NCBI RefSeq assembly: GCF_001263175.1
Contig: NZ_CP012332.1
Location: 4,174,220 to 4,238,219 of the forward strand
Origin: Vulgatibacter incomptus
Lineage (GTDB): Bacteria; Myxococcota; Myxococcia; Myxococcales; Vulgatibacteraceae
Direction: 5' to 3'
Length of the DNA stretch: 64,000 nt
In this document: positions 1 through 10,154 of the stretch, piece after piece
Position numbering within the stretch: position 1 is the first letter of the stretch
Layout: every line of letters begins with the position of its first letter
Notes under the pieces: model-generated
Told to the model about the DNA's origin: nothing
The model's input: only the letters and a program-made list of their open reading frames with translations
Database searches by the model: none
Program-made: the position numbers and the translations under genes

Positions 1-224
1 TTCGAGAACTTCCGGTTGTGGAGCAGGCCCTCGTCGAACATCGCGTAGAGGATGCGTCGATGCACGGGCTTGAGGCCGTCGCGGACGTCCGGCAGCGCGC
101 GGCCGATGATCACCGACATCGAGTAGTCGAGATACGACCGTCGCATCTCGTCTTCGATGTTGATCGGCAGCGTGTTGGCAGAGGGGGCGCCGGGTGGGGG
201 CGGCAGCGTCGTGTCGGCGGACAA
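1..224 (-). CDS. gyrA: DNA gyrase subunit A, N-terminal 74 codons (partial)
   Basis: Encodes the start of the DNA-cleaving subunit of gyrase, the type II topoisomerase that introduces negative supercoils. The reading frame runs off the left edge. Visible is the conserved opening [18 protein letters not shown] followed by [17 protein letters not shown] and an [14 protein letters not shown] segment, as in GyrA/ParC proteins; the catalytic tyrosine lies outside the window. No ATG is available upstream in frame. I place the start at a TTG (codon 222-224) because an AAAGAGG ribosome site (complement of 230-236) sits five bases before it; the protein then begins [11 protein letters not shown]. ParC of topoisomerase IV shares these motifs, so gyrA is probable but not proven by this fragment. 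Confidence 0.85.
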   Translation of the reverse strand, partial: MSADTTLPPPPGAPSANTLPINIEDEMRRSYLDYSMSVIIGRALPDVRDGLKPVHRRILYAMFDEGLLHNRKFS

Positions 225-514
225 GAAGACCTCTTTCGCGAAGATGGGCGGCAGGCCCGGAAAAGAACGAGGGCAGCCTGCGTCAACTTCTGTAAACAAG
301 CAGGTTTAGCCGCATGTTCCCATGGGGGTCAACCACTGAAAAGGCCGGGTCCGGGGCCCGCCGATCGGGCTTGTGGGGAAGCGGTCCCGGCCGGCATGGG
401 CCCGCTCCTCGAGCTCACGGCCGCGGGGTGACGGGCCGGAAGGATCCCCCCGCACCGAGGCGTTGGGTATCCTGACGGCTGCCTTCCGAAGGCGGCACGG
501 AGGGAACGAACGAG
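225..514. other. Intergenic region between divergent gyrA and DUF4833-like gene
   Basis: No supported gene in these 290 bases. The left part must hold the gyrA promoter and the right part the promoter of the gene at 515, but I see no convincing -35/-10 pair. A small perfect stem GCCTTC-C-GAAGGC lies at 481-493 and a GGAGGG ribosome site at 499-504. Confidence 0.5.
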
Positions 515-1072
515 ATGATGCAGCGAATGGTCCGATGGAAGGGGTGGCTCGCAGGGTTGCTGTCCGCCGCGACGTTGGCCGGAGCCCTCACCGCCTTCGC
601 GACTCCGAAAGCGGCCGAGGCCACTCACGCGACGGTCGCGGTCAAGGCGCCCGATCTCCTCTTCAGCGTGGCCCGCAGCAAGAACTCCAACGTCCTCGTC
701 TACGAGCTCCGCGGGGGGAACGGCGCCATCGACGTGAAGGAACCCGTCCGCGCCAAGTGGATCATGCTCGAGAAGGACGGCCACGAGGAAGGCCTCACCA
801 AGCTCGAGCAGAGGGCCTACGGCGTGAAGGTGCTCTCGGCTTCGCCATCGGAGGCGAAGATCGCGCTCGCCGCGCTGCCCGACCGCGAGGTCACGGTCCG
901 CAACGGGCCCGACGGCCCCGAGGCGATCATGGAGATCGACGGCGTCCCTTCCCGGCTCGAGTCGATCTTCGTCGAGAGCAAGGAAGGCATCTTCCCCAAG
1001 GTGAAGTGGGTGGACGTCTCCGGCGTCTCGCTCGCCGACGGGTCGGCGGTGACCGAGCGCATCACGCCGTAG
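515..1072 (+). CDS. Exported DUF4833-like protein
   Basis: 185 residues. The first ~35 form a signal peptide: basic start (MMQRMVRWKGW), hydrophobic core LAGLLSAATLAGALTAF and an Ala-rich cleavage region. The mature part has LLFSVARSKNSNVLVYELR followed by a VRAKWIMLEKDG segment, which resembles the small DUF4833 family of predicted secreted beta-proteins of unknown function. Start chosen at the first of two adjacent ATGs behind GGAGGG (499-504); 518 is equally possible. It stands alone, pointing away from gyrA and towards the efflux operon. The family assignment is from memory of the motif, and no biochemical role can be given. Confidence 0.65.
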   Translation: MMQRMVRWKGWLAGLLSAATLAGALTAFATPKAAEATHATVAVKAPDLLFSVARSKNSNVLVYELRGGNGAIDVKEPVRAKWIMLEKDGHEEGLTKLEQRAYGVKVLSASPSEAKIALAALPDREVTVRNGPDGPEAIMEIDGVPSRLESIFVESKEGIFPKVKWVDVSGVSLADGSAVTERITP

Positions 1073-1144
1073 CACCGACATCGAGGGCTCGCCGCGGATG
1101 CGCCGACAGCGAGCCTTCGTTCGGTCGCGGGCGCCGAGCGGCGA

Positions 1145-2575
1145 TCAGCCCGCGTCCGAGCCCTCCGCATTCTCCAGCCAGCCGCCGCCCAAGGCGCGGT
1201 AGAGCGCCGCCACGTTGCTCAGGCGCTCGAGCTGCGTGTCGATCAGCAGCACCTGCGCCTGGTAGAGATCGCGCTGCGCCTCCAGGAACGTCACGTAGCG
1301 ATCGATGCCCGCCCGGTAGCGCTGGTCGGCCAGCTCGTAGCGGCGCAGGTCGGCCGCGACCCGCACGGTCTGCGACTTGATCCGCTGGTCGATGCTCGTG
1401 CGCGCGACCAGCGCGTCCGCCACCTCCCGGAACGCCGCCTGGATCGAGCGCTGGTACCTCTCGACCTCGATCGACTTCGAGATCTCGGTGGCGTTGAGGT
1501 TGGCCTTCAGCGCGCCGCCCTGGAAGATCGGGACGGTGATCTTCGGCGTGAAGCTCCAGTTGAAGGCGTTGCCCGTGAAGAGATCGCCGAGATCCACGCT
1601 GGCGAAACCCGCGGCGCCGGTGAGGGTGATCGCGGGAAAGAACGCCGCGCGGGCCGCGCCGATCGACGCGTTCGCCGCCATGAGCTGGTGCTCGGCCGCG
1701 AGGATGTCGGGCCGGCGCTGCAGGAGGTCCGCAGGGAGCCCCTCGGGGATCTCGGCGAAGACGATCGACTCCTCCAGCGGCCTGGGCTCCGGGAGATCCG
1801 ACGGGAGCGGCATGCCGACCAGGAAGACGAGCGCATTCTCCGACTGCGCGTGGCGCTGCTCGAAGAACGCCAGGTTGAACCGCGCGGTCTCCACCTGGCT
1901 CTCGGAGGTGCGCAGGTCGAGCTCGGAGGCGGTGCCGACCTCGAAGGAGCGCTTCGTGATCGCGAAGGACTGCTCCACGATGTCGAGGGTCTCCTGCGCC
2001 AGCACGAGCTGCTCGGCGAGCGCGCGCTCGGAGAAATACGCGCTGGCCACCTGGGACACGAGGGCGAGGTGGACGCTCTTCATGCCCTCCGCCGTGGCGA
2101 AGTAGCGCTCCAGCGCCGCGTCGCTCAGCGAGCGGATCCTTCCGAAGAAATCGAGCTCCCAGGCCGTGACGAAAGCGCTCGCCGAGAACTGGTGCCTGGG
2201 CGCCGCGTTGGCGCCGGGGATCGCGCCCGTCGGCTCCTGGAGCGTGCTGGAGCCGCCGGCGGAGAGGTTGGGCAGGAGCGGCGCCCTCTGGATCTGGTAG
2301 AGCGCCTCCACTCGCTGGACGTCGAGGGCCGCGATGCGGAGATCGCGGTTGTTTTCGAGGGCCAGGGTGAGGAGGGCCTGGAGGCGCGCGTCGCCGAACA
2401 CGTCCCGCCAGCCCAGCGCGGCGGCGGGCACGCCCGTGACGGGGGCCTCCTCCACCGGAAAGGTCTCGGCCACCGGCGCGTCGGGGCGGGTGTACGCCGG
2501 CGCCATCGTGCATCCCCCGGCGAAGGACAGGAGCAGGATCGACGGGACGACCCGGCCAACAAATCTCTCAACCAT
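1145..2575 (-). CDS. RND efflux outer membrane lipoprotein (OprM/NodT family)
   Basis: The TolC-like exit duct of a tripartite drug/solvent efflux pump, an outer membrane beta-barrel continued by a periplasmic alpha-helical tunnel. 476 residues, the usual family length. A lipoprotein signal ends in LSFAGGC, followed by [12 protein letters not shown], the typical start of mature OprM-type proteins. Two OEP repeats follow, with the characteristic [16 protein letters not shown] and [12 protein letters not shown] helices. It is the last gene of a three-gene operon; its start overlaps the stop of the pump gene by 8 bases. This implies co-transcription and translational coupling. The substrate cannot be read from sequence. 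Confidence 0.93.
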   Translation of the reverse strand: MVERFVGRVVPSILLLSFAGGCTMAPAYTRPDAPVAETFPVEEAPVTGVPAAALGWRDVFGDARLQALLTLALENNRDLRIAALDVQRVEALYQIQRAPLLPNLSAGGSSTLQEPTGAIPGANAAPRHQFSASAFVTAWELDFFGRIRSLSDAALERYFATAEGMKSVHLALVSQVASAYFSERALAEQLVLAQETLDIVEQSFAITKRSFEVGTASELDLRTSESQVETARFNLAFFEQRHAQSENALVFLVGMPLPSDLPEPRPLEESIVFAEIPEGLPADLLQRRPDILAAEHQLMAANASIGAARAAFFPAITLTGAAGFASVDLGDLFTGNAFNWSFTPKITVPIFQGGALKANLNATEISKSIEVERYQRSIQAAFREVADALVARTSIDQRIKSQTVRVAADLRRYELADQRYRAGIDRYVTFLEAQRDLYQAQVLLIDTQLERLSNVAALYRALGGGWLENAEGSDAG

Positions 2576-5500
2576 GGAGGCGCTCCTCCAGCGCGGGAGC
2601 CTCGGTGGCCTCCGGCTGCTTCTTCTCGAAGAAGCCGACGACCACCACGAAGAGCACGGGCACGAAGAGCACCGCGAGCACCGTGCCCGAGACCATGCCG
2701 CCGATCACGCCGATGCCGATCGCGTTCTGCGCGCCTGCGCCGGCGCTCTTGGAGATCGCCAGCGGCGTCACGCCCAGGATGAACGCCAGCGAGGTCATGA
2801 GGATCGGACGCAGGCGCATCCGGGACGCCTCGAGCGTCGCCTGCACGAGGCCCGCGCCCTTGGCGCGCAGCTCCCTGGCGAACTCCACGATCAAGATCGC
2901 GTTCTTCGCGGACAGGCCGATGGTCGTGAGCAGGCCGACCTGGAAATAGACGTCGTTTCGCATGCCAAAGAGGAAGGCCGCGGCCAGCGCGCCGATCACG
3001 CCCAGGGGCACCACCAGCATCACGGAGAACGGGACCGTCCAGCTCTCGTAGAGGGCGGCGAGGCAGAGGAAGATCACGAGGAGCGAGATCGCGTAGAGCG
3101 CCGGCGCCTGGGAGCCGGAGAGACGCTCCTCGTAGGAGAGGCCCGACCACTCGATGCCGTAGCCCTGCGGCAGGTGCGCCGCGAGCTCGGACATCGCGGC
3201 CATCGACTCGCCCGAGCTGCGTCCCTGCGGCGTGTCGCCCTGGATCTGCACGGTGGGGAGGCCGTTGAAGCGCTCGAGGCGGGGCGAGCCCCACGTCCAT
3301 CGCCCGGAGGCGAAGGAGGAGAACGGGACCATCTGGCCCTGGTCGTTGCGGGCGTACCAGCGATCGAGATCGCCGGGCTGCATGCGGAACGGGGCGTCCG
3401 CCTGCATGTAGACCTTCTTGACGCGGCCCCGATCGATGAAGTCGTTCACGTAGGCGCCGCCCCACGCCGTGGCGAGGGTCTGGTTGACCGAGGCGAGCGA
3501 GAGGCCGAGGGCCGCCGCCTTCTCCCGATCGATGTCGATCTTGTACTGGGTCGAGTCCTCCTGGCCGGAGGGACGTACGCGGGACGCGGCAGGATTCGCG
3601 TTCGCCGCCTCGACGAGCTGGTTGCGCGCCGCGATCAAGGCCTGCCGGCCCTGACCGGCCCGATCCAGGAGCTGGAGCTCGAAGCCGGTGCCGGTGCCGA
3701 GATCGGAGACGGCAGGAGGCGTGAACGCAAACGCCATCGCCTCCTTGTACTTGGAGAGGGCGATCGCGGCGCGCTGGGCGACCGCCTGCGCTCGTAGCTC
3801 GGGTGACTTGCGCTCGGACCAGTCCTTCAGCCGCACGAAGGCGATACCGTTGTTCTGTCCACGCCCGCCGTAGTTGAAGCCCACGATGGCGAGGACCGAC
3901 TCGACCGATTCCTTCTCGTTCTCGAGGAAGTGGTTCGTGACCTTGTCGAGGACCGCCTTGGTCTGCTCCATGGTGGAGCCCGGCGGGAGCGTCACCATCG
4001 CGTTGAGCGTCCCCTGATCCTCGTCGGGCAGGAAGGACGTGGGCAACCGGACCAGCAGGACGCCCATGACCACGACGATCGCGACGTATGCGATCATGGC
4101 GCGGCCCCGCATCCCGAGGAGCTTCCCCACCGTGCCGTCGTAGGCCGCCTGGCCACGGTCATAGCCGCGGTTGAACCATCCGAAGAAGCCCTTGCGAGCG
4201 CCCCCGTGGTGGCCCGCCTTCAGCATCGTGGCGCAGAGGGCAGGTGTGAACGTCATCGCCACGACGAGTGAGAGGACCATCGAGGAGACGATCGTGATCG
4301 AGAACTGCCGGTAGATGGCGCCCACCGAGCCGCCGAAGAAGGCCATCGGCACGAAGACGGCAGAGAGCACCGTGGTCACGCCGAGGAGCGCCGAGGAGAT
4401 CTGCCCCATCGATCGCTTCGTCGCCTCCTTGGGGGAGAGGCCCTCCTCGCTCATCACGCGCTCGACGTTCTCCACCACCACGATCGCGTCGTCGACCAGG
4501 AGGCCGATCGCGAGCACCATGCCGAACATGGTGAGGGTGTTGATGGTGAAGCCGAAGGCGGAGAGAACGCCGAACACGCCCAGCAGCACGACCGGCGCCG
4601 CGATCGTGGGGATCAGCGTGGCCCGGAAGTTCTGCAGGAAGAGGAACATCACCAGGAAGACGAGGATGATGGCTTCGAAGAGCGTGTGGACCACGCTCTC
4701 GATCGACAGGCGCACGAAGGGCGTCGTGTCCGTCGAGATCTCGGTCTTCATGCCCGGCGGAAAGAACGCGGACAGCTCATCGACCTTGGCGCGGACCGCC
4801 TTCGCGGTGTCGAGCGCGTTGGCGCCGGTGGCGAGCTTCACGCCGAGCGAGGCCGCCGGCATGTTGTTGTAGTAGGAGTCGGTGTCGGCGTTCTCGCCGG
4901 TGAGCTCCACCCGCGCCACATCGCCCACGCGCACCTGCGCGCCGTCGCGGTTCACCCGCAGGAGGATGTTGCGGAACTCCTCCGGGGACGTGAGGCGGCT
5001 CTGGGCGGTGATGGTGGCGTTGAACGAGGTGCCGGGGAGGGAGGGGGCGCCGCCGAGCTGGCCCGCCGAGATCTGCGTGTTCTGTGAGCGGATCGCGTTG
5101 GCGACGTCGTCCGGCGTCAGGCCAAAGGCGGTGAGCTTGTCCGGGTCGAGCCAGATCTTCATCGCGTAGGGAGCGCCGAAGAGCTGGGTCTCGCCCACGC
5201 CCGGGACGCGCGCGATCTGGTCGACCACGTTGGAGGCGACGTAGTCGGAGATGTCGTTCCGCTTGAGGCTCCCGTCCTCCGAGATGAAGGTGAAGATCTG
5301 GATGAAGTTTCGGGAGGTCTTGAAGACGGTGACGCCCTGGCGCTTCACCTCCTCCGGCAGCAGCGGCTCGGCGCTGGAGACCTTGTTCTGCACCTGCACC
5401 TGGGCGATGTCGGGGTTCACCCAGGGCTCGAAGGTGACGGAGATGTTCACCATGCCGGAGCTGAGGCTCTCGGACTTGAAGTAGCGCAGGCCGTCGATGC

Positions 5501-5711
5501 CGTTGAGCTTCTGCTCGATCACCTGGGTGACGGTGTTCTCGAGGGTCTGCGCGTCGGCGCCCGGGTAGACCGCGCGGACGCCGATCTCCGGCGGCGCGAT
5601 GGCCGGGTACTGCGCCACGGGCAGCTTGAGGATCGCGAGGCCGCCCGCGAGCATGATCAGGATGGCGATCACCCACGCGAAGATCGGGCGATCGATGAAG
5701 AATCTGGCCAC
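2568..5711 (-). CDS. RND efflux pump, HAE1 family (AcrB/MexB-type)
   Basis: Proton-driven inner membrane pump that extrudes hydrophobic and amphiphilic compounds through the adaptor and the outer membrane duct encoded on either side. 1047 residues, full length for HAE1. The N-terminus [17 protein letters not shown] and [14 protein letters not shown] are hallmark sequences. Large periplasmic loops alternate with 12 expected membrane helices. The TM4 region [20 protein letters not shown] carries the two adjacent aspartates of the proton relay, and the C-terminal half has the matching [14 protein letters not shown]. It lies 36 bases downstream of the adaptor gene and overlaps the outer membrane gene. 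No breaks in the frame. Multidrug, solvent or bile specificity is unknown. Confidence 0.95.
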   Translation of the reverse strand: MARFFIDRPIFAWVIAILIMLAGGLAILKLPVAQYPAIAPPEIGVRAVYPGADAQTLENTVTQVIEQKLNGIDGLRYFKSESLSSGMVNISVTFEPWVNPDIAQVQVQNKVSSAEPLLPEEVKRQGVTVFKTSRNFIQIFTFISEDGSLKRNDISDYVASNVVDQIARVPGVGETQLFGAPYAMKIWLDPDKLTAFGLTPDDVANAIRSQNTQISAGQLGGAPSLPGTSFNATITAQSRLTSPEEFRNILLRVNRDGAQVRVGDVARVELTGENADTDSYYNNMPAASLGVKLATGANALDTAKAVRAKVDELSAFFPPGMKTEISTDTTPFVRLSIESVVHTLFEAIILVFLVMFLFLQNFRATLIPTIAAPVVLLGVFGVLSAFGFTINTLTMFGMVLAIGLLVDDAIVVVENVERVMSEEGLSPKEATKRSMGQISSALLGVTTVLSAVFVPMAFFGGSVGAIYRQFSITIVSSMVLSLVVAMTFTPALCATMLKAGHHGGARKGFFGWFNRGYDRGQAAYDGTVGKLLGMRGRAMIAYVAIVVVMGVLLVRLPTSFLPDEDQGTLNAMVTLPPGSTMEQTKAVLDKVTNHFLENEKESVESVLAIVGFNYGGRGQNNGIAFVRLKDWSERKSPELRAQAVAQRAAIALSKYKEAMAFAFTPPAVSDLGTGTGFELQLLDRAGQGRQALIAARNQLVEAANANPAASRVRPSGQEDSTQYKIDIDREKAAALGLSLASVNQTLATAWGGAYVNDFIDRGRVKKVYMQADAPFRMQPGDLDRWYARNDQGQMVPFSSFASGRWTWGSPRLERFNGLPTVQIQGDTPQGRSSGESMAAMSELAAHLPQGYGIEWSGLSYEERLSGSQAPALYAISLLVIFLCLAALYESWTVPFSVMLVVPLGVIGALAAAFLFGMRNDVYFQVGLLTTIGLSAKNAILIVEFARELRAKGAGLVQATLEASRMRLRPILMTSLAFILGVTPLAISKSAGAGAQNAIGIGVIGGMVSGTVLAVLFVPVLFVVVVGFFEKKQPEATEAPALEERLHG

Positions 5712-5747
5712 GGATACTCCCGGTTACAGCTTGGGAAACATGTGGAG

Positions 5748-6914
5748 CTATTCGCGCGGAGCGGCGCCAACCGCAGGGACGGCGATCACCTGGCGGCCGG
5801 GGCGCACCTTCTGGACTCCTTCGACGATCACGCGATCGCCGGGGGAGAGCCCCTCGGTCACCTGCCACTTGTCGCCGATGGCGCGAGGCGCCTCCACCGG
5901 GCGGAGCTCGACCTTGTCCTCGGCGCCCACGACCATCACGGTCGCCTTGCCCTGGGAATCACGGCGCACCGCCACCTGCGGGACGAGGAGCGCCTCGGGC
6001 GTGGTGCCCTCCTCGAGCCTCGCGCGTACGAACATCCCGGGGAGCAGCTCCTTCCTCGGGTTGGGAAAGAGCGCCCGCAGCGTGATCGAGCCGGTGCCGG
6101 GGTTCACGGTGACGCCGGAGAACTGGAGCGTGCCCATCTCGGAGTAGGTGGTCCCGTCCTCGAGGATCAGGCGCACCTTGGCGCCGCCCTCGGTGCGGAC
6201 GAGCTCGCCGCTCTCGAGCCGGCGCTGCAGCCGAAGCCCTTCGGCGCTCGACTGGGTCAGGTCGACGTAGATCGGATCGAGCTGCTGCACGGTGGCCATC
6301 AAGGTGGCCTGCCCCTGCTGGACGTAGGCGCCCTCGGTCACCTCGGAGCGGCCGATCCGCCCGGCGATGGGCGAGTCGACCCGGGTGTAGCCGAGGTTGA
6401 TCCGGGCCGCCTGCACCGCAGCCTGCCCGGCCGCCACGTCGGCGAGCGCGGCCTTCTGTGCGGCGACGGCGTTGTCGTACTCCTGCTTGCTCACCGCGTT
6501 GGAGTCGAGGAGGCCGGCGTATCGCTCGGCGAGGAGCTTGCTGGACTCCGCGCTGGCCCGGGCACGCGCCAGGCTCGCCTCGGCGCTCGCGAGGGTGGCC
6601 TGGTAGGGGAGGGCGTCGATCTTGAAGAGCGACTGACCCTCCTTCACGTCGCCGCCTTCCTCGAAGAGGCGCTGGAGGACGATGCCGTTCACCCGCGCGC
6701 GCACCTCGGCGATGCGGAAGGGCGCCGTGCGGCCGGGGAGCTCGCGGAGCTGGGTCACGGGCTCCACCGCGAGGGTCAGCACGCCGACCTCTACGGGGCC
6801 CGGTGCCGGGGGAGGGGCGCTCCCGGCCCCGCAGGCGGAGGCGATTAGGGCGGACAGGAGGAGGCCGGGAACTGGCAGGTGCTTCAACGTTTTCACCACC
6901 AAGGGCTCGTTCAT
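5748..6914 (-). CDS. RND efflux periplasmic adaptor lipoprotein (AcrA/MexA-type)
   Basis: Links the RND pump to the outer membrane duct. 388 residues. Signal with lipobox LIASAC at about residue 28, so probably an inner-membrane-anchored lipoprotein. After it come the first lipoyl half with VRARVNGIVLQRLFEEG, an alpha-helical hairpin (TLASAEASLARARASAESSK), the second lipoyl half with SPIAGRIGRS, and the beta-barrel region ending in GDRVIVEGVQKVRPG. First gene of the efflux operon. The ATG at 6912-6914 has no ribosome site and the predicted -10 box ends only about 10 bases upstream, so translation may be near-leaderless. Divergent from the TetR gene at 7000, which probably represses it. Confidence 0.93.
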   Translation of the reverse strand: MNEPLVVKTLKHLPVPGLLLSALIASACGAGSAPPPAPGPVEVGVLTLAVEPVTQLRELPGRTAPFRIAEVRARVNGIVLQRLFEEGGDVKEGQSLFKIDALPYQATLASAEASLARARASAESSKLLAERYAGLLDSNAVSKQEYDNAVAAQKAALADVAAGQAAVQAARINLGYTRVDSPIAGRIGRSEVTEGAYVQQGQATLMATVQQLDPIYVDLTQSSAEGLRLQRRLESGELVRTEGGAKVRLILEDGTTYSEMGTLQFSGVTVNPGTGSITLRALFPNPRKELLPGMFVRARLEEGTTPEALLVPQVAVRRDSQGKATVMVVGAEDKVELRPVEAPRAIGDKWQVTEGLSPGDRVIVEGVQKVRPGRQVIAVPAVGAAPRE

Positions 6915-6923
6915 CGCGGCTGG

Positions 6924-6952
6924 TCACTAACGGACGACCCGTTGACGGTCAA
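6924..6952 (-). promoter_or_regulatory. Predicted promoter of the RND efflux operon
   Basis: On the minus strand a -35 box TTGACC (complement of 6947-6952) and a -10 box TAGTGA (complement of 6924-6929) are separated by 17 bases. Transcription would begin a few bases before the adaptor start codon. The -10 match is only fair; the prediction rests on spacing and position. Confidence 0.45.
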
Positions 6953-6955
6953 GAC

Positions 6956-6971
6956 TGAACGGTTTAGTTCA
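6956..6971. promoter_or_regulatory. Palindromic operator between efflux operon and tetR
   Basis: TGAAC-GGTTTA-GTTCA, a perfect 5-bp inverted repeat with a 6-base centre, in the 85-bp space between the divergent adaptor and TetR genes, just upstream of the efflux -35 box. Its size, symmetry and location fit a binding site for the TetR-family repressor encoded at 7000, which would then control both directions. Confidence 0.55.
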
Positions 6972-6999
6972 CTCATCTTCACACGGTCCGGGCGGTGCG

Positions 7000-7629
7000 A
7001 TGAGCGAAGTGCGTGCGAGGCAGTCCGATCGATCCCTCGCGAAGCGCGAACAGATCCTGGACGGTGCGGTGAGCGTCTTTCGCGAAGTGGGATACGAGCG
7101 GGCGAGCGTGGACTCGATCGCCGCCCGCGCCGGGGTCTCGAAGGCGACCATCTACAACCACTTCCGGGACAAGTCGGCGCTCTTCCTCGCAACGGTCGAG
7201 CTGGAGAACCGGGAGATCCGCGGTAAGTTCCTCGCCCTCCTCGAGACGCCCACCGGCGACATCCAGGCGGACCTGCGCCGGATCGGCGAGCTGCTCGCCC
7301 GCCTGGTCACGTCGCCGAGCAACGTGCTCCGGCACCGCATCGTGACCGCGGAGGCGGGACGGTTCCCGGAGCTCGGCCGCTCGCTCTACGAATGCAGCAT
7401 CCTCGCCGCCCGGCGTAGGATGGCGACCTTCTTCGAGAGGGCGGCGGCTCTCGGCCTACTGGAGGTCCCAGAGCCCATGCACGCGGCGATCGACTTCGGC
7501 GCCCTCTGCGTCGAGAACCCGCTGCGGATGCTGCTGCTCGGGGTCGAGGAGGAGGCCACGGAGGAGATGATCGCCAGGGAAGTGGAGCGCGCGGTCCGCA
7601 CCTTCCTGCGTGCCTACCGGCCCTCCTGA
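7000..7629 (+). CDS. TetR/AcrR-family repressor of the RND operon
   Basis: 209 residues. An N-terminal TetR DNA-binding domain is clear: KREQILDGAVSVFREVGYERASVDSIAARAGVSKATIYNHFRDK, in which SKATIYNHF is the recognition helix. The C-terminal ligand-binding domain resembles the AefR/AcrR C-terminal type (ILAARRRMATFFERAAALGLL). Divergent from an RND operon with a palindrome between them, the standard arrangement of a local repressor released by a pump substrate. Its last 16 bases overlap the end of the convergent beta-helix gene. Start at ATG 7000; the preceding GGGCGGTGCG is a weak ribosome site. Confidence 0.9.
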   Translation: MSEVRARQSDRSLAKREQILDGAVSVFREVGYERASVDSIAARAGVSKATIYNHFRDKSALFLATVELENREIRGKFLALLETPTGDIQADLRRIGELLARLVTSPSNVLRHRIVTAEAGRFPELGRSLYECSILAARRRMATFFERAAALGLLEVPEPMHAAIDFGALCVENPLRMLLLGVEEEATEEMIAREVERAVRTFLRAYRPS

Positions 7630-9092
7630 CGGGGACGAGCCGGCAGGACGAGCGCCAAGCCGAGGAGCAGAGCGAGCAGAGCGTCGCCGCCCGTTCCGCT
7701 TCCGGACGCGCAGCCGCAAATGACGACGTCGTCGTCCCAGACACGGTCTTCGGGATACCACGGATCATCCGATCCTCCGGTGCCCCCAGTGTCTCCGTCC
7801 CGGTCCGGGATGTCCGTTCCCCCCGAGCCTCCGCTCCCTCCCGCCTCCGTCCCGAGGCCGGGTGGCGGCAGCGTCTTGCACGCGCCGAGTCCGTGCTCCA
7901 GCGCGCCTTGGGTCGGGTTCTCCGGTCGCGTGCGGCCGCAATAGTCGTCGGTGACGTCGGGGTGTGCGGCAGCGCTCCCCACGCTCGCCGAGGGGTCCTC
8001 GAACGGCCACAGGTCTCCGTGTGCCGGATCCCTGTACCAGCGGTCGAAAAACCCCGGCGGCACGTTCAGGTTCGGACCGTCGACGTGGCTCGCACCGTCG
8101 CGGTCGCGGATCCTCCCCGAGAGGAGGTTGCCGTGGGCGAGGCCGGTCGTCGTGTCGAAGTGGAAGTCGATCCCGCTCGTCGCCACCAGCGTGTTGAACA
8201 GCAGCTTCGTGTCCGCGGCGCGGTTCAGGTAGATGCCCACGTCCGAGCAGCTCGCGACGATGTTGTTGCGCATCGTGCCGCCGCGGTGTTCCACGTCGCA
8301 GCGGACGTCCGCGTCGAAGGCCGGCGCGCAGAACTGCGGCGCGGTACCGCCGCCGCCGAACGAGAGGCCGACGCGCGTGCCGCTCTGGCTGCCGGAGGTG
8401 CTGCACACCACGAGGTTCCGCTCGAAGAGCCCGTCCTCGCCGCCGCTCTTCATGAACGCGGCGTAGCTGGTCCGGTTGCCGCCGGCCTTCTCGAAGTCGT
8501 GGAGGTAGGAGCCTTGCACGATCCAGCTCCGGCCGCTGTCGATGTTAAGCTTCGTCACGGGGTTCGAGGTCCGCCGGGGCTCCGTGTCGAAGATCTCGCA
8601 GCCCACGATCTGCCCGTCGTTCGGCTGCACCCACCGGCCATCCACCAGAGCGGCGTTCACCTTGAGCTGGGCGTTGAAGTCACGGACCCGGCTCGCGCGC
8701 AGCACGAAGCCGTGGGCCTCGCCGACGACGTGGAACGCGTGCTCGCAGTCCGAGTGGTCCGCGCATACGCCCGAGATGTCGAGGCCCTCGAAGTGCCAGT
8801 GTGCTCCGCTGACCTTGAAGCCCTCGACGCCGTCGAACTCGATATGGGCGCCGAGGGGCTCGGCGGACCGCACGAGGATGGGCGCGTCGGGCGTCCCCGC
8901 CGCAGAGCAGCTCACGCCCGAGAGCCGGTACGTCCCGGTGGCGAGCACGATCTCGTCGCCAGCCTTCGCGGCTCTCGCTGCGTCGACGAGACCCGCGGCG
9001 TCGTGGACGTGGATCTCGTCGGCGACGGCGCCGAATGCGACAAGTGAGACGACGATTGACGCCGAGACGGCGAGGAGGCGGAGAGGACCCAT
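7614..9092 (-). CDS. Secreted parallel beta-helix protein with MYXO-CTERM-like tail
   Basis: 492 residues. Signal peptide ([26 protein letters not shown]), then an opening [23 protein letters not shown] typical of right-handed parallel beta-helix proteins of the chondroitinase-B / PL6 superfamily, with repeated strands such as [25 protein letters not shown] and [13 protein letters not shown]. No catalytic set can be assigned. From about residue 410 a Gly/Ser/Asp-rich linker leads to [10 protein letters not shown], a Leu-rich hydrophobic stretch and a basic end (RPRQEGR), which fits the MYXO-CTERM sorting signal that anchors proteins at the myxobacterial surface. Probably a surface polysaccharide-binding or lyase-like protein. 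Alone in its orientation. Confidence 0.8.
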   Translation of the reverse strand: MGPLRLLAVSASIVVSLVAFGAVADEIHVHDAAGLVDAARAAKAGDEIVLATGTYRLSGVSCSAAGTPDAPILVRSAEPLGAHIEFDGVEGFKVSGAHWHFEGLDISGVCADHSDCEHAFHVVGEAHGFVLRASRVRDFNAQLKVNAALVDGRWVQPNDGQIVGCEIFDTEPRRTSNPVTKLNIDSGRSWIVQGSYLHDFEKAGGNRTSYAAFMKSGGEDGLFERNLVVCSTSGSQSGTRVGLSFGGGGTAPQFCAPAFDADVRCDVEHRGGTMRNNIVASCSDVGIYLNRAADTKLLFNTLVATSGIDFHFDTTTGLAHGNLLSGRIRDRDGASHVDGPNLNVPPGFFDRWYRDPAHGDLWPFEDPSASVGSAAAHPDVTDDYCGRTRPENPTQGALEHGLGACKTLPPPGLGTEAGGSGGSGGTDIPDRDGDTGGTGGSDDPWYPEDRVWDDDVVICGCASGSGTGGDALLALLLGLALVLPARPRQEGR

Positions 9093-9152
9093 GGGCTCAT
9101 CCTAACTCGACGGATGGCTTTGGGACTCGAGGTTCCCTCGATTGGCCGCCGT

Positions 9153-9971
9153 TTACGGCCACTTGTCCGCCCAGACGAGCGAGAGGAAGCGAACGGAGCC
9201 CGTGCAGCTCGCGGCCTGGTACGCGGAGCGGTTCGAGATCGTCCAGTCTCCGTCATGGATGATCACGCCGGACTCGAAGGTCTTGAGGGTGTCGCCGGTA
9301 CCGGACAGCGCCGCCACTGCATTCATGGTGCAGAAGGCGTCGTCCTGCACGTTGCACTGCATGGCGAATCGCAGCGACGGGCCTCCCGCCGGGAGGGGAT
9401 CGAGCTTCTCGCCGGCGACCTCTCCGTTCCGGTAGAACATCGCCGAGAGCCCCCTGCCGTTTGCCCCGCGGATGATCGTCCAGTCCCGGGTCTGCTCCAG
9501 CGTTACCGTCGAGTCGACGGCGTAGTTCCCGAGGACGCCGGGCCACTGGATCCTCACGAATTGGCTGTCGGCGGTCGCCAGGCGGATCACGGTCATGTTG
9601 TTTTCGTAGCCGAGGACCCTGGCACTGGAGGAGTAGCCCTCTGGCAGCGTGGGGAAGACGCCGACCTGGAACACGTCCTGGAACAGGTTCATGCTGATGG
9701 CGTTCCTCGACTGCTCATCCGAGCACCTGTCGGGCTTAACCTCGGTCCACGTCATGTCCGGAACGTCGCCGCCCGAGCCGGCTTGGCCGCCGCCGGCGCC
9801 CGCTTCGCCCTCCTTGCCGCCGGTGCCACCGCCCGGATCGTTCCCGCCGGATCCGCCAATGCCTCCGGGCCCGCACCCGTCCCCTGTCTCGCATACCGTG
9901 TCGGTGCTGCCGCAGCCCACTGTGAGCGCCGCGAAACAAACCAACGGAACCAACAGAACCGTAACCTTCAT
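9153..9971 (-). CDS. Lipoprotein of unknown function with Gly-rich linker
   Basis: 272 residues, no family recognised. Signal with lipobox LTVGC at about residue 20, followed by a roughly 50-residue Gly/Ser/Asp-rich linker ([14 protein letters not shown]) and a folded C-terminal half of about 190 residues with alternating hydrophobic positions and several cysteines. The linker suggests a domain held away from the outer membrane. A GGAG ribosome site lies 9 bases before the ATG. It sits 60 bases from the start of the beta-helix gene, in the same orientation, so the two could be co-expressed. Confidence 0.7.
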   Translation of the reverse strand: MKVTVLLVPLVCFAALTVGCGSTDTVCETGDGCGPGGIGGSGGNDPGGGTGGKEGEAGAGGGQAGSGGDVPDMTWTEVKPDRCSDEQSRNAISMNLFQDVFQVGVFPTLPEGYSSSARVLGYENNMTVIRLATADSQFVRIQWPGVLGNYAVDSTVTLEQTRDWTIIRGANGRGLSAMFYRNGEVAGEKLDPLPAGGPSLRFAMQCNVQDDAFCTMNAVAALSGTGDTLKTFESGVIIHDGDWTISNRSAYQAASCTGSVRFLSLVWADKWP

Positions 9972-10154
9972 GACTGGAACTCCAAGGAGCCGGGGGCGAT
10001 CCGACTCTACCGGAGCGCAAACGCGCCGTGCATCCCGATTTCGCGAGCCGAGCGCGGGTCCGTTGGAATTCCTGGGTCGATTGGCGGCTCAATCCATCGA
10101 TGGCGCTATACTGACCCGGACCAAAATCGAAAATCTCTCCCGAATGGAGAAACG

